Assembly (NCBI RefSeq): GCF_000688475.1
Contig: NZ_JIAN01000009.1
Span: 1 to 64,000, forward strand
Direction of reading: 5' to 3'
From: Cellulomonas sp. URHE0023
Lineage (GTDB): Bacteria > Actinomycetota > Actinomycetes > Actinomycetales > Cellulomonadaceae
Length of the DNA: 64,000 bases
The notes under the pieces were generated by a model that made no database searches, was not told where the DNA came from, and was given only the letters and a program-made list of their open reading frames with translations. Both the position numbers and the translations under genes were made by a program. Positions 9,219-18,598 of this stretch are shown piece by piece. Position 1 is the first letter of the stretch, and the number at the start of each line of letters is the position of its first letter.

Positions 9219-9944
9219 ATGGCCATCCGCCGCACCGCCGCGGCGCGGACCCTCGCCTCCAACAGCCGCGTGGACCTGCTGGCGCTGCTGCAGGACGGCT
9301 CAGAGCACACGATCAGCGAGCTCGCCGTCGCGACGGGCCTCCACGAGAACACGACACGCGAGCACCTGCAGCGGCTCGTGGCGGACGGGTTCGCGCTGCG
9401 CAAGCCCGAGCACCGCACCGTGCGGGGGCGCCCACGGATGGTCTACCGGCTCGTCTCGGCCGAGGACATCAAGGCCGACCCGCAGGCCCGGCGCCGCATC
9501 GAGGAGTCGATCGCGCGCGTCGCCCTGACGCGGGTGCTGCTCGAAGGCTACGGGCGTCCGGTCGCCTCGACGACGGACGCGGCAGAGGCCGCCGGCCACG
9601 CACTGGCGGACGACCCGAAGCTGTGCCCGCCTCCCCGTCCTGCTCTCGTCGGAACCTCCGCGGACCGGCAGATCGACGCCCTCGAGGCGCATCTCGACCG
9701 ACTCGGGTTCGACCCGGAGCTCGAACGGTCGCAGCTGGCGTTCCACCTGTACCACTGCCCGTTCGAGGACCTGGCCCGGGCACGGCCTGAGGTCGTCTGC
9801 CACGTGCACCTCGGGCTCGCGCAGGGTGTGCTCGACAGCGTGCCCGGTCCGGTCGGCGCCCGGCGGCTCCTGCCGTTCGTCGGGCCGGAGCACTGCGTCC
9901 TGCAGCTGACGCGGGAGAGTCGCGACGATCCACCGGCCGCGTGA
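9219..9944 (+). CDS. Helix-turn-helix regulator with SufR-like cysteine cluster
   Basis: A 241-residue regulator. Residues 12-80 form a winged helix (TISELAVATGLHENTTREHLQRLVADGFA, then the RGRPRMVYRLV wing), as in ArsR/SufR-type proteins. The C-terminal half contains C136, C180, C194 and C226 in a context (HCPFEDLARARPEVVCHVHLGLAQG) matching the SufR-type C-x13-C cluster that binds an iron-sulfur centre. It lies between the divergent nirK operon and narK-narGHJI, so it probably senses NO, oxygen or redox state and controls both. The sensing ligand is inferred from cysteine spacing only. Confidence 0.7.
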   Translation: MAIRRTAAARTLASNSRVDLLALLQDGSEHTISELAVATGLHENTTREHLQRLVADGFALRKPEHRTVRGRPRMVYRLVSAEDIKADPQARRRIEESIARVALTRVLLEGYGRPVASTTDAAEAAGHALADDPKLCPPPRPALVGTSADRQIDALEAHLDRLGFDPELERSQLAFHLYHCPFEDLARARPEVVCHVHLGLAQGVLDSVPGPVGARRLLPFVGPEHCVLQLTRESRDDPPAA

Positions 9945-10054
9945 CCTGAACGGGTTTTCCACGGTGTTTTTTCCCACCCCGCACGCCCCCGCGCGGCGAT
10001 GCTCGGCCCAGGCCCGATGACGGGCCGACGACCAGCACTCTGCGGGAGGTTCAC

Positions 10055-11362
10055 ATGTCCGCCCTCGCCGTTCGCCGTCCGGACCTGTCCCGCTGGGACC
10101 CGGAGAACGAGGAAACGTGGGACAAGCGCCTGGCATGGCGCACGTTGTGGATCACGACCTACAACCTGACGCTCGCCTTCGCGGTCTGGTACTTGGTCAG
10201 CGCCGTGGCTCCCCGCCTCAACGACATCGGGTACGACCTGTCCAAGGGACAGCTCTACTGGCTCGTCGCGATCCCGGGGCTCGCCGCCGGCACCTGCCGG
10301 CTGATCTACATGTTCCTTCCCCCCGTGCTCGGTACGCGCACCCTCGTCGGTGGCTCGGCGACGCTCCTGCTGCTGCCGATGGTCGGCTGGGTCCTGGCCG
10401 TCCGCGACCCGGGCACCCCCTACGCGATGCTCCTGCTGCTCGCGGCTGCGTCCGGCATCGGGGGTGGCGCGTTCGCCGGGTTCATGCCGTCGACCAGCTA
10501 CTTCTTCCCGCGGCGCATGGCCGGCACCGCGCTCGGGCTGCAGGCGGGGATCGGCAACTTCGGTGTCAGCCTGATCCAGCTCCTGGTCCCGTGGGTGGTG
10601 GGCTTCGGCCTGCTCGGCACCGCCGCGCTCACCCCGCAGCAGAAGTCCGACGGGTCGACGATCTGGCTGCACAACGCCGGTCTGGTCCTCATCCCGTGGG
10701 TCGTCCTGGGTGCCGTCATGGCAGCGATCTGGCTCCGTCGGGTGCCCGTGCAGGCGAACTTCCGCGAGCAGCTCGACATCTTCAACGAGAAGCACACCTG
10801 GTACATGACCGCGGTCTACGTCATGACGTTCGGCGCCTTCTCCGGCTTCGCGGCGCAGCTCGGGCTGCTCATCAAGAACATGTACGCCGGCATGGAGGGT
10901 GCTCCGGACCCGCTGAAGTACGTCTTCCTCGGGCCGCTCCTCGGCTCGATCACGCGCGCCGCCTGGGGTCCGCTGTGCGACAAGTTCGGCGGTGCGATCT
11001 GGTCGTTCGTCGCGGGGGTCGGCATGACGATCGCGACGGTGTTCACGGCGTTCTTCCTCGACCCCCAGGACACCAGCACGTTCGGCCTGTTCCTCGGCGG
11101 GATGCTCGCGATCTTCACGTTCGCCGGCATCGGCAACGCCGGCACGTTCAAGCAGATGCCCATGATCTTCGACCGCCGGCGTGCGGGCGGGGTCATCGGG
11201 TTCACGTCGGCGATCGCGGCGTTCGGTCCGTTCCTCGTCGGCATCGGCCTCTCGCTCGTCGCCCCGCAGGCGTTCTTCATCGGCGCCGCCGTGTACTTCG
11301 CCCTCTGCACGCTGCTCGTGTGGCGCCAGTACGCCCGCCCGGGTGCACCTCGCCCGTGCTGA
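10055..11362 (+). CDS. narK: Nitrate/nitrite MFS transporter
   Basis: A 435-residue, 12-helix transporter of the nitrate/nitrite porter family, which brings nitrate in and lets nitrite out. The family signature is clear at residues about 165-180 (GLQAGIGNFGVSLIQ). The second half has GNAGTFKQMPMIF and VIGFTSAIAAFGPF. A strong GGGAGG ribosome site lies 5 bases before ATG 10055. It is the first gene of a narK-narG-narH-narJ-narI-DUF2249 operon; narG starts 20 bases after its stop. The 110-base upstream gap contains a T-rich stretch (TTTTCCACGGTGTTTTTT) and probably holds the operon promoter. Confidence 0.95.
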   Translation: MSALAVRRPDLSRWDPENEETWDKRLAWRTLWITTYNLTLAFAVWYLVSAVAPRLNDIGYDLSKGQLYWLVAIPGLAAGTCRLIYMFLPPVLGTRTLVGGSATLLLLPMVGWVLAVRDPGTPYAMLLLLAAASGIGGGAFAGFMPSTSYFFPRRMAGTALGLQAGIGNFGVSLIQLLVPWVVGFGLLGTAALTPQQKSDGSTIWLHNAGLVLIPWVVLGAVMAAIWLRRVPVQANFREQLDIFNEKHTWYMTAVYVMTFGAFSGFAAQLGLLIKNMYAGMEGAPDPLKYVFLGPLLGSITRAAWGPLCDKFGGAIWSFVAGVGMTIATVFTAFFLDPQDTSTFGLFLGGMLAIFTFAGIGNAGTFKQMPMIFDRRRAGGVIGFTSAIAAFGPFLVGIGLSLVAPQAFFIGAAVYFALCTLLVWRQYARPGAPRPC

Positions 11363-11381
11363 TCTGCTCAAGGAGTCCTCG

Positions 11382-14300
11382 GTGAACACACCTGGTACGG
11401 ACAACCCCGCCGTCGACGCGCTGCTGCGGCTCGGTTCCAAGCTGCGCCCCGGGACCGTCTCCCCCGACCTGCGCACGCTGTTCCTCGAGGGTGGCCGCTC
11501 CGGCGACGCGTTCTACCGGGACCGCTGGTCGCACGACAAGGTGGTCCGATCGACGCACGGCGTGAACTGCACGGGGTCGTGCTCGTGGAAGGTGTACGTC
11601 AAGGACGGCATCATCACGTGGGAGACCCAGCAGACCGACTACCCCTCGGTCGGCCCGGACTCCCCTGAGTACGAACCCCGCGGCTGCCCGCGCGGTGCCG
11701 CGTTCTCCTGGTACACCTACTCGCCCACCCGGGTCCGCTACCCCTACGTCCGGGGTGCGCTCCTGAAGGCGTACCGCGCGGCCAAGCAGCGCACGGGTGA
11801 CCCGGTGCTCGCCTGGGCCGAGGTCACCGGTGACCCCGAGACGGCACGCTCGTACAAGTCCGCACGTGGCAAGGGCGGCCTCGTCCGGGCCACCTGGGAC
11901 GAGGCCTCGGAGATCGTCGCGGCGGCGCACGTCCACACGATCAAGACGTACGGACCGGACCGGGTCGCGGGCTTCTCGCCGATCCCCGCCATGTCGATGG
12001 TGTCGCACGGCTCGGGTGCACGGTTCGTCTCGATGCTCGGCGGCACGATGCTCTCGTTCTACGACTGGTACGCGGACCTGCCGGTCGCGTCCCCGCAGGT
12101 GTTCGGCGACCAGACCGACGTCCCCGAGTCGGCGGACTGGTGGAACGCGAGCTACCTCATGATGTGGGGCTCGAACGTGCCGGTGACGCGCACGCCCGAC
12201 GCGCACTTCATGACCGAGGCGCGCTACCGCGGGCAAAAGGTGGTGACCGTCTCCCCCGACTACGCGGACAACACGAAGTTCGCCGACGAGTGGCTCGCAC
12301 CCCACCCGGGCACCGACGGCGCGCTCGCGCTCGCGATGGGCCACGTGATCCTGCGGGAGTTCCTGGTCGAGCGGCGCACCGAGCGGTTCGCGCAGTACAT
12401 GTCGGCGTACACCGATGCGACGCACCTGATCACGCTCAAGCAGCGCGGCGACGCGTGGGTCCCCGACAAGTTCCTCACCGCCGACGCGCTCGACGGGCCG
12501 GTCGCCGGTGCCGACGGCACCCTGCGGGACACTCACGGCCGGGACGCCGCGTTCATGACCGTCGTCATGGATGCCGACGGGTCGCCGCGGGTGCCCAACG
12601 GCTCGCTCGGGCACCGGTTCGACCCCGAGAAGGCCGGGTCGTGGAACCTTGACCTCGGAACGATCAACCCGGTCATGTCGATCGGCGACCTCGAGTCGCA
12701 CGACGGGTCGTCGGTCGGCGTCGACCTGCCCCGCTTCGATGTCGCGGGCAGTGAGCACACCGGCGGTGCGGGCGTCGTGCGGCGAGGCGTGCCCGTGCGG
12801 CGCATCGGCGACGCCCTCGTCACGACGGTGTTCGACCTGCTGCTCGCGCAGTACGGCGTCGGCCGGGACGGCCTGCCCGGCACGTGGCCGACGGGCTACG
12901 ACGACCCGAGCACCCCGGGCACACCCGCCTGGCAGGAGGAGATCACCGGCGTCCCCGCCGCGGCTGCCGAGCGGATCGGTCGGGAGTTCGCCGAGAACGC
13001 CGAGGTGTCGGGCGGTCGTTCGATGATCCTCATGGGCGCGGGCACCAACCACTGGTTCCATTCCGACACGATCTACCGCACGTTCCTCGCGCTGGTCACC
13101 ATGACCGGCTGCCAGGGCGTGAACGGCGGCGGCTGGGCGCACTACGTCGGCCAGGAGAAGTGCCGCCCCGTGACGGGGTGGGCGCAGTACGCGTTCGGGC
13201 TCGACTGGGTGCGGCCGCCGCGGCAGATGATCGGCACGGCGTTCTGGTACCTGGCCACGGACCAGTGGCGTTACGACGGGCTGCCTGCCGACGCGCTCGC
13301 GTCCCCCCTCGCCGAGGGTCTGTTCGCTGGCCGGACCACGGCGGACTGCCTGGTGGAGTCCGCGAAGCGCGGCTGGATGCCGAGCTACCCGACGTTCAAC
13401 CGCAACCCCCTCGAGCTGGTCGACGAGGCTCGTGCGGCAGGCAAGGACCCGGCGGCGCACGTCGTCGACGAGCTCCGCGAGGGACGGCTGAAGTTCGCCG
13501 TCGAGGACCCCGACGACCCGGTGAACTTCCCGCGGGTGCTGACGGTCTGGCGCGCCAACATCCTCGGTTCGTCGGGCAAGGGCAACGAGTACTTCCTGAA
13601 GCACCTGCTGGGCACCGACGCGGCCGTCATGGCCGAGGAGTCCGGACCAGACCGACGTCCCGAGTCGATGGTCTGGCACGAGGAGGCCCCACGCGGCAAG
13701 CTCGACCTGCTCGTCACCAGCGACTTCCGCATGACGTCGACCACCCTGTTCTCCGACGTCGTCCTGCCCGCGGCCACCTGGTACGAGAAGCACGACCTCT
13801 CGACCACGGACATGCACCCCTTCGTGCACTCGTTCAACCCGGCCATCGCGCCGCCGTGGCAGACCCGCACGGACTTCGACATCTTCGTCACGCTCGCCAA
13901 GGCCGTCTCGAAGCTGTCCGTCGGGCACCTCGGCGCGCGCGAGGACCTGGTCGCGGTGCCGCTCATGCACGACACCCCCGACGAGATGAGCACGCCGCAC
14001 GGCACGGTCACCGCGGTCGAGGACCTGATCCCGGGCGTCACGATGCCGAAGCTCGTCGTCGTCGAACGGGACTACACCACGCTCGCCGACCGGCTCACGT
14101 CCCTCGGCCCGCTCACCGCGAAGGCGGGCATGGTGACCAAGGGCGTGCAGTTCATGCCCGACCAGGAGGTCGCCGAGCTCGGCCGCCTCAACGGCGTCGT
14201 CCCCGACGGCCCCGCTGCCGGACGCCCGCGCCTGGCGACGGCGCAGCACGTCTGCGAGACGATCCTCGCGCTGTCGGGCACCACGAACGGGCGGCTCGCG

Positions 14301-15128
14301 GTCCAGGGGTTCGAGAACGTCGAGAGGCAGACGGGGACCGAGCTCGCCTGGCTGGCCCGCGAGCACGAGGGCAAGCGCATCACGTTCCCCGACGTGCAGG
14401 CGCGACCTGTGCCGGTCATCACGTCGCCGGAGTGGTCAGGCTCGGAGCACGGCGGGCGCCGGTACACCGCGTTCGCGATCAACGTCGAGCAGCTCAAGCC
14501 GTGGCACACCCTCACGGGCCGGCAGCACTTCTTCCTCGACCACGACTGGATGAGCGAGCTCGGCGAGAACCTGCCGGTCTACCGACCACCGCTCGACCTG
14601 GGGCGGCTCTTCGGCGACCGCACCCCCGGCTCGACCGTGCCGTCGGGCGCCCCCGGCTCCGAGGGCCACGCCGAGGTCACGGTGCGCTACCTGACGCCCC
14701 ACTCGAAGTGGTCCATCCACTCCGAGTACCAGGACAACCTGTTCATGCTCTCGCTCTCGCGCGGCGGCCCGACGATCTGGATGTCCCCTCAGGACGCCGA
14801 GACCATCGGGGTCCGGGACAACGAGTGGATCGAGGCCTACAACCGCAACGGCGTCGTCGTGGCGCGCGCGATCGTGAGCCACCGGATGCCGCAGGGCACG
14901 GTGTTCATGTACCACGCGAAGGACCGCACGGTGGATGTCCCCCGGTCGGAGACCTCCGGTCTGCGCGGTGGGATCCACAACTCCCTGACCCGGGTGCTGC
15001 TCAAGCCGTCGCACCTCGTCGGCGGGTACGCGCAGCTGTCCTTCGCCTTCAACTACCTGGGCCCCACGGGCAACCAGCGCGACGAGGTGACGACGATCCG
15101 TCGCCGGTCGCAGGACGTGACGTACTGA
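11382..15128 (+). CDS. narG: Respiratory nitrate reductase alpha subunit (molybdenum catalytic subunit)
   Basis: This 1,248-residue protein reduces nitrate to nitrite at a bis-MGD molybdenum centre. The length is normal for NarG. The FS0 iron-sulfur site is visible near the N-terminus as HGVNCTGSCSW, with a later Cys in EPRGCPRGAAFSW. Other hallmarks are MWGSNVPVTRTPDAHF, TNHWFHSDTIYRTFL and, at the C-terminus, LSFAFNYLGPTGNQRDE. The GTG start at 11382 follows AGGAG by 6 bases; longer in-frame readings overlap narK and were rejected. There is no twin-arginine signal, which fits the cytoplasm-facing type of enzyme. It forms a complex with NarH and NarI, and NarJ is needed for its maturation. 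Confidence 0.97.
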   Translation: MNTPGTDNPAVDALLRLGSKLRPGTVSPDLRTLFLEGGRSGDAFYRDRWSHDKVVRSTHGVNCTGSCSWKVYVKDGIITWETQQTDYPSVGPDSPEYEPRGCPRGAAFSWYTYSPTRVRYPYVRGALLKAYRAAKQRTGDPVLAWAEVTGDPETARSYKSARGKGGLVRATWDEASEIVAAAHVHTIKTYGPDRVAGFSPIPAMSMVSHGSGARFVSMLGGTMLSFYDWYADLPVASPQVFGDQTDVPESADWWNASYLMMWGSNVPVTRTPDAHFMTEARYRGQKVVTVSPDYADNTKFADEWLAPHPGTDGALALAMGHVILREFLVERRTERFAQYMSAYTDATHLITLKQRGDAWVPDKFLTADALDGPVAGADGTLRDTHGRDAAFMTVVMDADGSPRVPNGSLGHRFDPEKAGSWNLDLGTINPVMSIGDLESHDGSSVGVDLPRFDVAGSEHTGGAGVVRRGVPVRRIGDALVTTVFDLLLAQYGVGRDGLPGTWPTGYDDPSTPGTPAWQEEITGVPAAAAERIGREFAENAEVSGGRSMILMGAGTNHWFHSDTIYRTFLALVTMTGCQGVNGGGWAHYVGQEKCRPVTGWAQYAFGLDWVRPPRQMIGTAFWYLATDQWRYDGLPADALASPLAEGLFAGRTTADCLVESAKRGWMPSYPTFNRNPLELVDEARAAGKDPAAHVVDELREGRLKFAVEDPDDPVNFPRVLTVWRANILGSSGKGNEYFLKHLLGTDAAVMAEESGPDRRPESMVWHEEAPRGKLDLLVTSDFRMTSTTLFSDVVLPAATWYEKHDLSTTDMHPFVHSFNPAIAPPWQTRTDFDIFVTLAKAVSKLSVGHLGAREDLVAVPLMHDTPDEMSTPHGTVTAVEDLIPGVTMPKLVVVERDYTTLADRLTSLGPLTAKAGMVTKGVQFMPDQEVAELGRLNGVVPDGPAAGRPRLATAQHVCETILALSGTTNGRLAVQGFENVERQTGTELAWLAREHEGKRITFPDVQARPVPVITSPEWSGSEHGGRRYTAFAINVEQLKPWHTLTGRQHFFLDHDWMSELGENLPVYRPPLDLGRLFGDRTPGSTVPSGAPGSEGHAEVTVRYLTPHSKWSIHSEYQDNLFMLSLSRGGPTIWMSPQDAETIGVRDNEWIEAYNRNGVVVARAIVSHRMPQGTVFMYHAKDRTVDVPRSETSGLRGGIHNSLTRVLLKPSHLVGGYAQLSFAFNYLGPTGNQRDEVTTIRRRSQDVTY

Positions 15129-15141
15129 TGGGGGTTCTCGC

Positions 15142-16821
15142 ATGAAGGTCATGGCTCAGATGTCGATGGTGATGAACCTCGACAAGTGCATCGGGTGCCA
15201 CACGTGCTCGGTCACCTGCAAGCAGGCGTGGACCAACCGCACGGGCGTCGAGTACGTCTGGTTCAACAACGTCGAGACGCGGCCCGGCGTCGGGTACCCG
15301 CGCTCGTACGAGGACCAGGAGCGGTGGGGTGGCGGCTGGGTCCGGACCAAGCGCGGCCGGCTGAAGCTGAGGTCCGGCGGGCGGTTCAGCAAGCTCGCCC
15401 ACATCTTCTCCAACCCCAAGCTGCCCGAGATCAGCGACTACTACGAGCCGTGGACCTACGAGTACGACGCGCTGCTGTCGTCCCCGCAGGGCGAGCACAC
15501 GCCGGTCGCGCAGCCCATGTCGCTGCTCACCGGCAAGGCCATGCAGATCCACTGGTCGGCCAACTGGGACGACAACCTCGGTGGGTCGATGGAGACCATG
15601 CAGGACGACCCGATCCTCAAGCAGATGAGTGAGAGCGTCACGGCCGAGCTCGAGCAGGCCTTCATGTTCTACCTGCCGCGCATCTGCGAGCACTGCCTCA
15701 ACCCGTCGTGCGTCGCGTCGTGCCCGTCGGGCGCCATGTACAAGCGCGCCGAGGACGGCATCGTGCTGGTCGACCAGGACCAGTGCCGCGGCTGGCGCAT
15801 GTGCGTGTCCGGCTGCCCGTACAAGAAGGTCTACTTCAACCACAAGACCGGCAAGGCCGAGAAGTGCACGATGTGCTACCCGCGCCTCGAGGTCGGCCTG
15901 CCCACGGTGTGCTCGGAGACGTGCGTAGGCCGGCTGCGCTACCTCGGGCTCGTGCTGTACGACGCCGACCGGGTGCTCGAGGCCGCCTCGGTCGAGGACC
16001 CGACGCAGCTGCTGGACGCGCAGCGCTCCGTGATCCTGGACCCGTTCGACCCGGCGGTGGTCGCCGCTGCGGAGCGTGAGGGCATCCCCCGCGACTGGAT
16101 CGACGCCGCGCAGCGGTCCCCGATCTGGAAGCTCATCAGCACGTACCAGGTCGCCCTGCCGCTGCACCCCGAGTACCGCACCATGCCGATGGTCTGGTAC
16201 ATCCCGCCGCTGTCCCCCGTCGTGGACGTGGTCACCGGGTCGGGCAACGACGGTGAGGACGCGCGGACGCTGTTCGCGGCCATCGACCGGCTCCGCATCC
16301 CCGTGGAGTACCTGGCCGGACTGTTCACCGCGGGCGAGACGGCACCTGTCACCGCCGTCCTGCAGCGACTCGCCGCGATGCGCGCCCACATGCGCAACGT
16401 GAACCTCGGCACCGAGCAGGACCCGCGCATCGCGTCCTCGGTCGGCATGACCGCCGACGACATCGAGGCGATGTACCGGTTGCTCGCCATCGCGAAGTAC
16501 GAGGACCGCTACGTCATCCCGGCCGCGCACGCCGAGAGCGCGGCCGCGCTCGAGGAGACCGCGTCGGGCTGTTCGCTCGACGTCGACGGTGGACCCGGCA
16601 TGGGCGGCGCCGGCAAGTTCGGGTCGTCCTCCGGGCGCCCGATGCGCGCGGCGGTGGAGACGTTCCACGCGCTACGCAACCGGCAGACCGCGGACAAGCC
16701 GGCTGGCGCCGCCACCCGCGTCAACCTGCTGAACTGGGACGGCAACGGTGCGGAACCTGGCCTGTTCCCGCCGGAGCCCGGCCAGGACGGGTACGGCGAA
16801 GGGCCGGAGGGCGAGCGATGA
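15142..16821 (+). CDS. narH: Respiratory nitrate reductase beta subunit (iron-sulfur electron transfer)
   Basis: A 559-residue protein that passes electrons from the NarI haems to NarG through four iron-sulfur clusters. The Cys groups are visible: CIGCHTCSVTCKQAW at the N-terminus, CEHCLNPSCVASCPSGA, CRGWRMCVSGCPYKKVYFN and CTMCYPRLEVGLPTVCSETCVGR. The Trp in CRGWRMC marks the [3Fe-4S] site typical of NarH. The first residues MKVMAQMSMVMNLDKC are standard. It follows narG by 13 bases, and its stop overlaps the narJ start by 4 bases. Confidence 0.97.
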   Translation: MKVMAQMSMVMNLDKCIGCHTCSVTCKQAWTNRTGVEYVWFNNVETRPGVGYPRSYEDQERWGGGWVRTKRGRLKLRSGGRFSKLAHIFSNPKLPEISDYYEPWTYEYDALLSSPQGEHTPVAQPMSLLTGKAMQIHWSANWDDNLGGSMETMQDDPILKQMSESVTAELEQAFMFYLPRICEHCLNPSCVASCPSGAMYKRAEDGIVLVDQDQCRGWRMCVSGCPYKKVYFNHKTGKAEKCTMCYPRLEVGLPTVCSETCVGRLRYLGLVLYDADRVLEAASVEDPTQLLDAQRSVILDPFDPAVVAAAEREGIPRDWIDAAQRSPIWKLISTYQVALPLHPEYRTMPMVWYIPPLSPVVDVVTGSGNDGEDARTLFAAIDRLRIPVEYLAGLFTAGETAPVTAVLQRLAAMRAHMRNVNLGTEQDPRIASSVGMTADDIEAMYRLLAIAKYEDRYVIPAAHAESAAALEETASGCSLDVDGGPGMGGAGKFGSSSGRPMRAAVETFHALRNRQTADKPAGAATRVNLLNWDGNGAEPGLFPPEPGQDGYGEGPEGER

Positions 16822-17513
16822 GCCGCCGCCGCACGGGGGTCGGCAAGGCGCCGTCCCTGCCGTTCCTCGAGCCTGTCGACGCGCACCCGCGCGAGCGTGC
16901 CGTCGCGCACATGGCGGCGTCGCTGCTGCTCGAGTACCCGACGCAGGAGCTGCGCGACCGGCACGCCCTGCTGCGGGACGCGACCGGCATCCTGTCCGAC
17001 CCGGTCGCCGCGGCGTTCGCCCGGTACCTCGACGCGGCCGACGCGCTCGACCTGGACGCCCAGCAGGCGCACTACGTCGAGACGTTCGACCTGCGGCGCC
17101 GCTGCGCGCTCTACCTGACCTACTACGCGGCCGGTGACACCCGACGCCGCGGCATGGCGCTCGTGACGTTCGTCGAGGCCTACCGGGCCTGCGGGTGGGT
17201 ACCGCGAGACGACGAGCTGCCCGACCACCTTCCGACGGTCCTGGAGCTGTCGTCCCGTGACCCCGGGCCGGTTGCGGACACCCTCCTCGGCAGCCACCGC
17301 GCGGGTATCGAGCTCCTGCGCTCGGCTCTGCACCACGTGCGCACGCCGTACGCGCACGTTCTCGACGCGGTCTGCCTGACGCTGCCGGCGGTCGACGAGG
17401 CCACCGCCGCACGGTTCGCCGAGCTCGTGTCCAGCGGCCCTCCGAGCGAGACCGTCGGCCTGTCCGCTCCCTTGCTCCCCTTCCCCACCGTTCGCTCGGA
17501 GGTCCCGGCATGA
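16818..17513 (+). CDS. narJ: Nitrate reductase assembly chaperone
   Basis: A 231-residue NarJ-type helical chaperone that helps insert the molybdenum cofactor into NarG and is not part of the final enzyme. The conserved YVETFDLRRRCALYLTYYAAGDTRRRGMALV segment (residues about 75-105) is the family hallmark. The start is ATG 16818 inside the narH stop region (ATGA), and the end overlaps narI by 4 bases, so the four subunit genes are translationally linked. Confidence 0.95.
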   Translation: MSRRRTGVGKAPSLPFLEPVDAHPRERAVAHMAASLLLEYPTQELRDRHALLRDATGILSDPVAAAFARYLDAADALDLDAQQAHYVETFDLRRRCALYLTYYAAGDTRRRGMALVTFVEAYRACGWVPRDDELPDHLPTVLELSSRDPGPVADTLLGSHRAGIELLRSALHHVRTPYAHVLDAVCLTLPAVDEATAARFAELVSSGPPSETVGLSAPLLPFPTVRSEVPA

Positions 17514-18259
17514 GCACGCGCGACATCCTGCTCTGGGTGGTGCTGCCGTACGTCGCGGGGGCCGTGTTCGTCGTCGGGCACCTGTGGCGGTACCGGTACG
17601 ACCGTTTCGGCTGGACCACCCGGTCGTCCCAGGTCTACGAGTCGCGCCTGCTGCGCCTGGGCTCGCCCATGTTCCACATCGGGATCCTCATGGTGATCGG
17701 CGGGCACGTCGTCGGGCTGCTCGTCCCGCGGGCGTGGCTCGAGGCCGTCGGGGTCTCGGAGCACGTCTACCACCTGGGTGCCACCTGGATGGGCACGATC
17801 GCCGCGGTCCTCACGCTGGCCGGTCTCGCGATCCTGATCTACCGGCGACGCACCGTCGGTCCGGTGTTCCTGGCCACGACCCGCATGGACAAGGTCATGT
17901 ACGTCGTCCTGGGCGCAACCCTGGCGCTCGGCACGACCGCGACCGTCATGTTCCAGCTGCTGGGCGACGCCTACGACTACCGCGGCTCGATCTCGCCCTG
18001 GATCCGCAGCCTGCTCACGTTCCAGCCGGACCCCGAGCTCATGGCCCACGTGCCCCTCGCGTTCCAGCTGCACATCCTGTGCGCCCTCGGCCTCTTCGCA
18101 CTGTGGCCGTTCACCCGGCTCGTCCACGTCTTCTCGGCACCGCTGGGGTACATGACCCGCCCGTACATCGTGTACCGGTCCCGAGACGCCACCGGCCTGG
18201 GCAGCCGGACCCCCCGTCGTGGCTGGGAGCGCGCCGAGCGCCCCGGCGCACCCCGCTGA
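17510..18259 (+). CDS. narI: Respiratory nitrate reductase gamma subunit (cytochrome b)
   Basis: This 249-residue integral membrane diheme cytochrome b oxidises menaquinol and feeds NarH. Five hydrophobic helices are visible. Candidate haem histidines lie in FHIGILMVIGGHVVGLLVP and in AHVPLAFQLHILCALGLFALWPFTRLVHVFSAP. It starts at ATG 17510 overlapping the narJ stop. After it, 20 bases carry an AAGGAGAG ribosome site for the DUF2249 gene. Confidence 0.95.
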   Translation: MSTRDILLWVVLPYVAGAVFVVGHLWRYRYDRFGWTTRSSQVYESRLLRLGSPMFHIGILMVIGGHVVGLLVPRAWLEAVGVSEHVYHLGATWMGTIAAVLTLAGLAILIYRRRTVGPVFLATTRMDKVMYVVLGATLALGTTATVMFQLLGDAYDYRGSISPWIRSLLTFQPDPELMAHVPLAFQLHILCALGLFALWPFTRLVHVFSAPLGYMTRPYIVYRSRDATGLGSRTPRRGWERAERPGAPR

Positions 18260-18279
18260 CCCCTCACCAAGGAGAGAAC

Positions 18280-18585
18280 ATGTCCGCCGAGCACGTCGAG
18301 ATCCTTCCCACCGCCCCGCAGCCCACCGAGGCCCACTCGTGCGGGTGCGGTGGCCACGACGAGGCCGACCCCGTGCTGGACGTCCGGCCGATCCCCCACG
18401 CCATCCGGCACGCGACCGTCTTCGGGGCGTTCGCGGCGATCCCGGCGGGCCAGTCGCTCGTCATCGTCGCGCCGCACCTGCCGCTGCCGCTGATCGCGCA
18501 GCTCCGCGAGCGCGCCGAGGTCGACGTCGAGGTCCTGGTCGACGGACCCGACGCCTGGCACGTCCGGCTCACCCGCGTCGGGTAG
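18280..18585 (+). CDS. DUF2249 domain protein, last gene of nar operon
   Basis: A 101-residue protein with one DUF2249 domain (LDVRPIPHAIRHATVFGAFAAIPAGQSLVIVAPHLPLPL). An N-terminal SCGCGGHDE motif could bind metal. A strong AAGGAGAG ribosome site precedes ATG 18280. DUF2249 proteins are often found beside nitrate, nitrite and NO metabolism genes. Their fold resembles TusA-like sulfur carriers, though biochemical role is not established. Its place directly after narI suggests a maturation or redox role for the respiratory enzymes. A strong hairpin at 18599-18628 ends the operon. Confidence 0.75.
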   Translation: MSAEHVEILPTAPQPTEAHSCGCGGHDEADPVLDVRPIPHAIRHATVFGAFAAIPAGQSLVIVAPHLPLPLIAQLRERAEVDVEVLVDGPDAWHVRLTRVG

Positions 18586-18598
18586 GTCGAGCTCGGAG

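Noticed and set aside
11277..14366. 1,029-codon minus-strand frame opposite narG
   Set aside because: narG is unambiguous on the other strand, and the frame is Arg/Val/His-rich with no recognisable motif.
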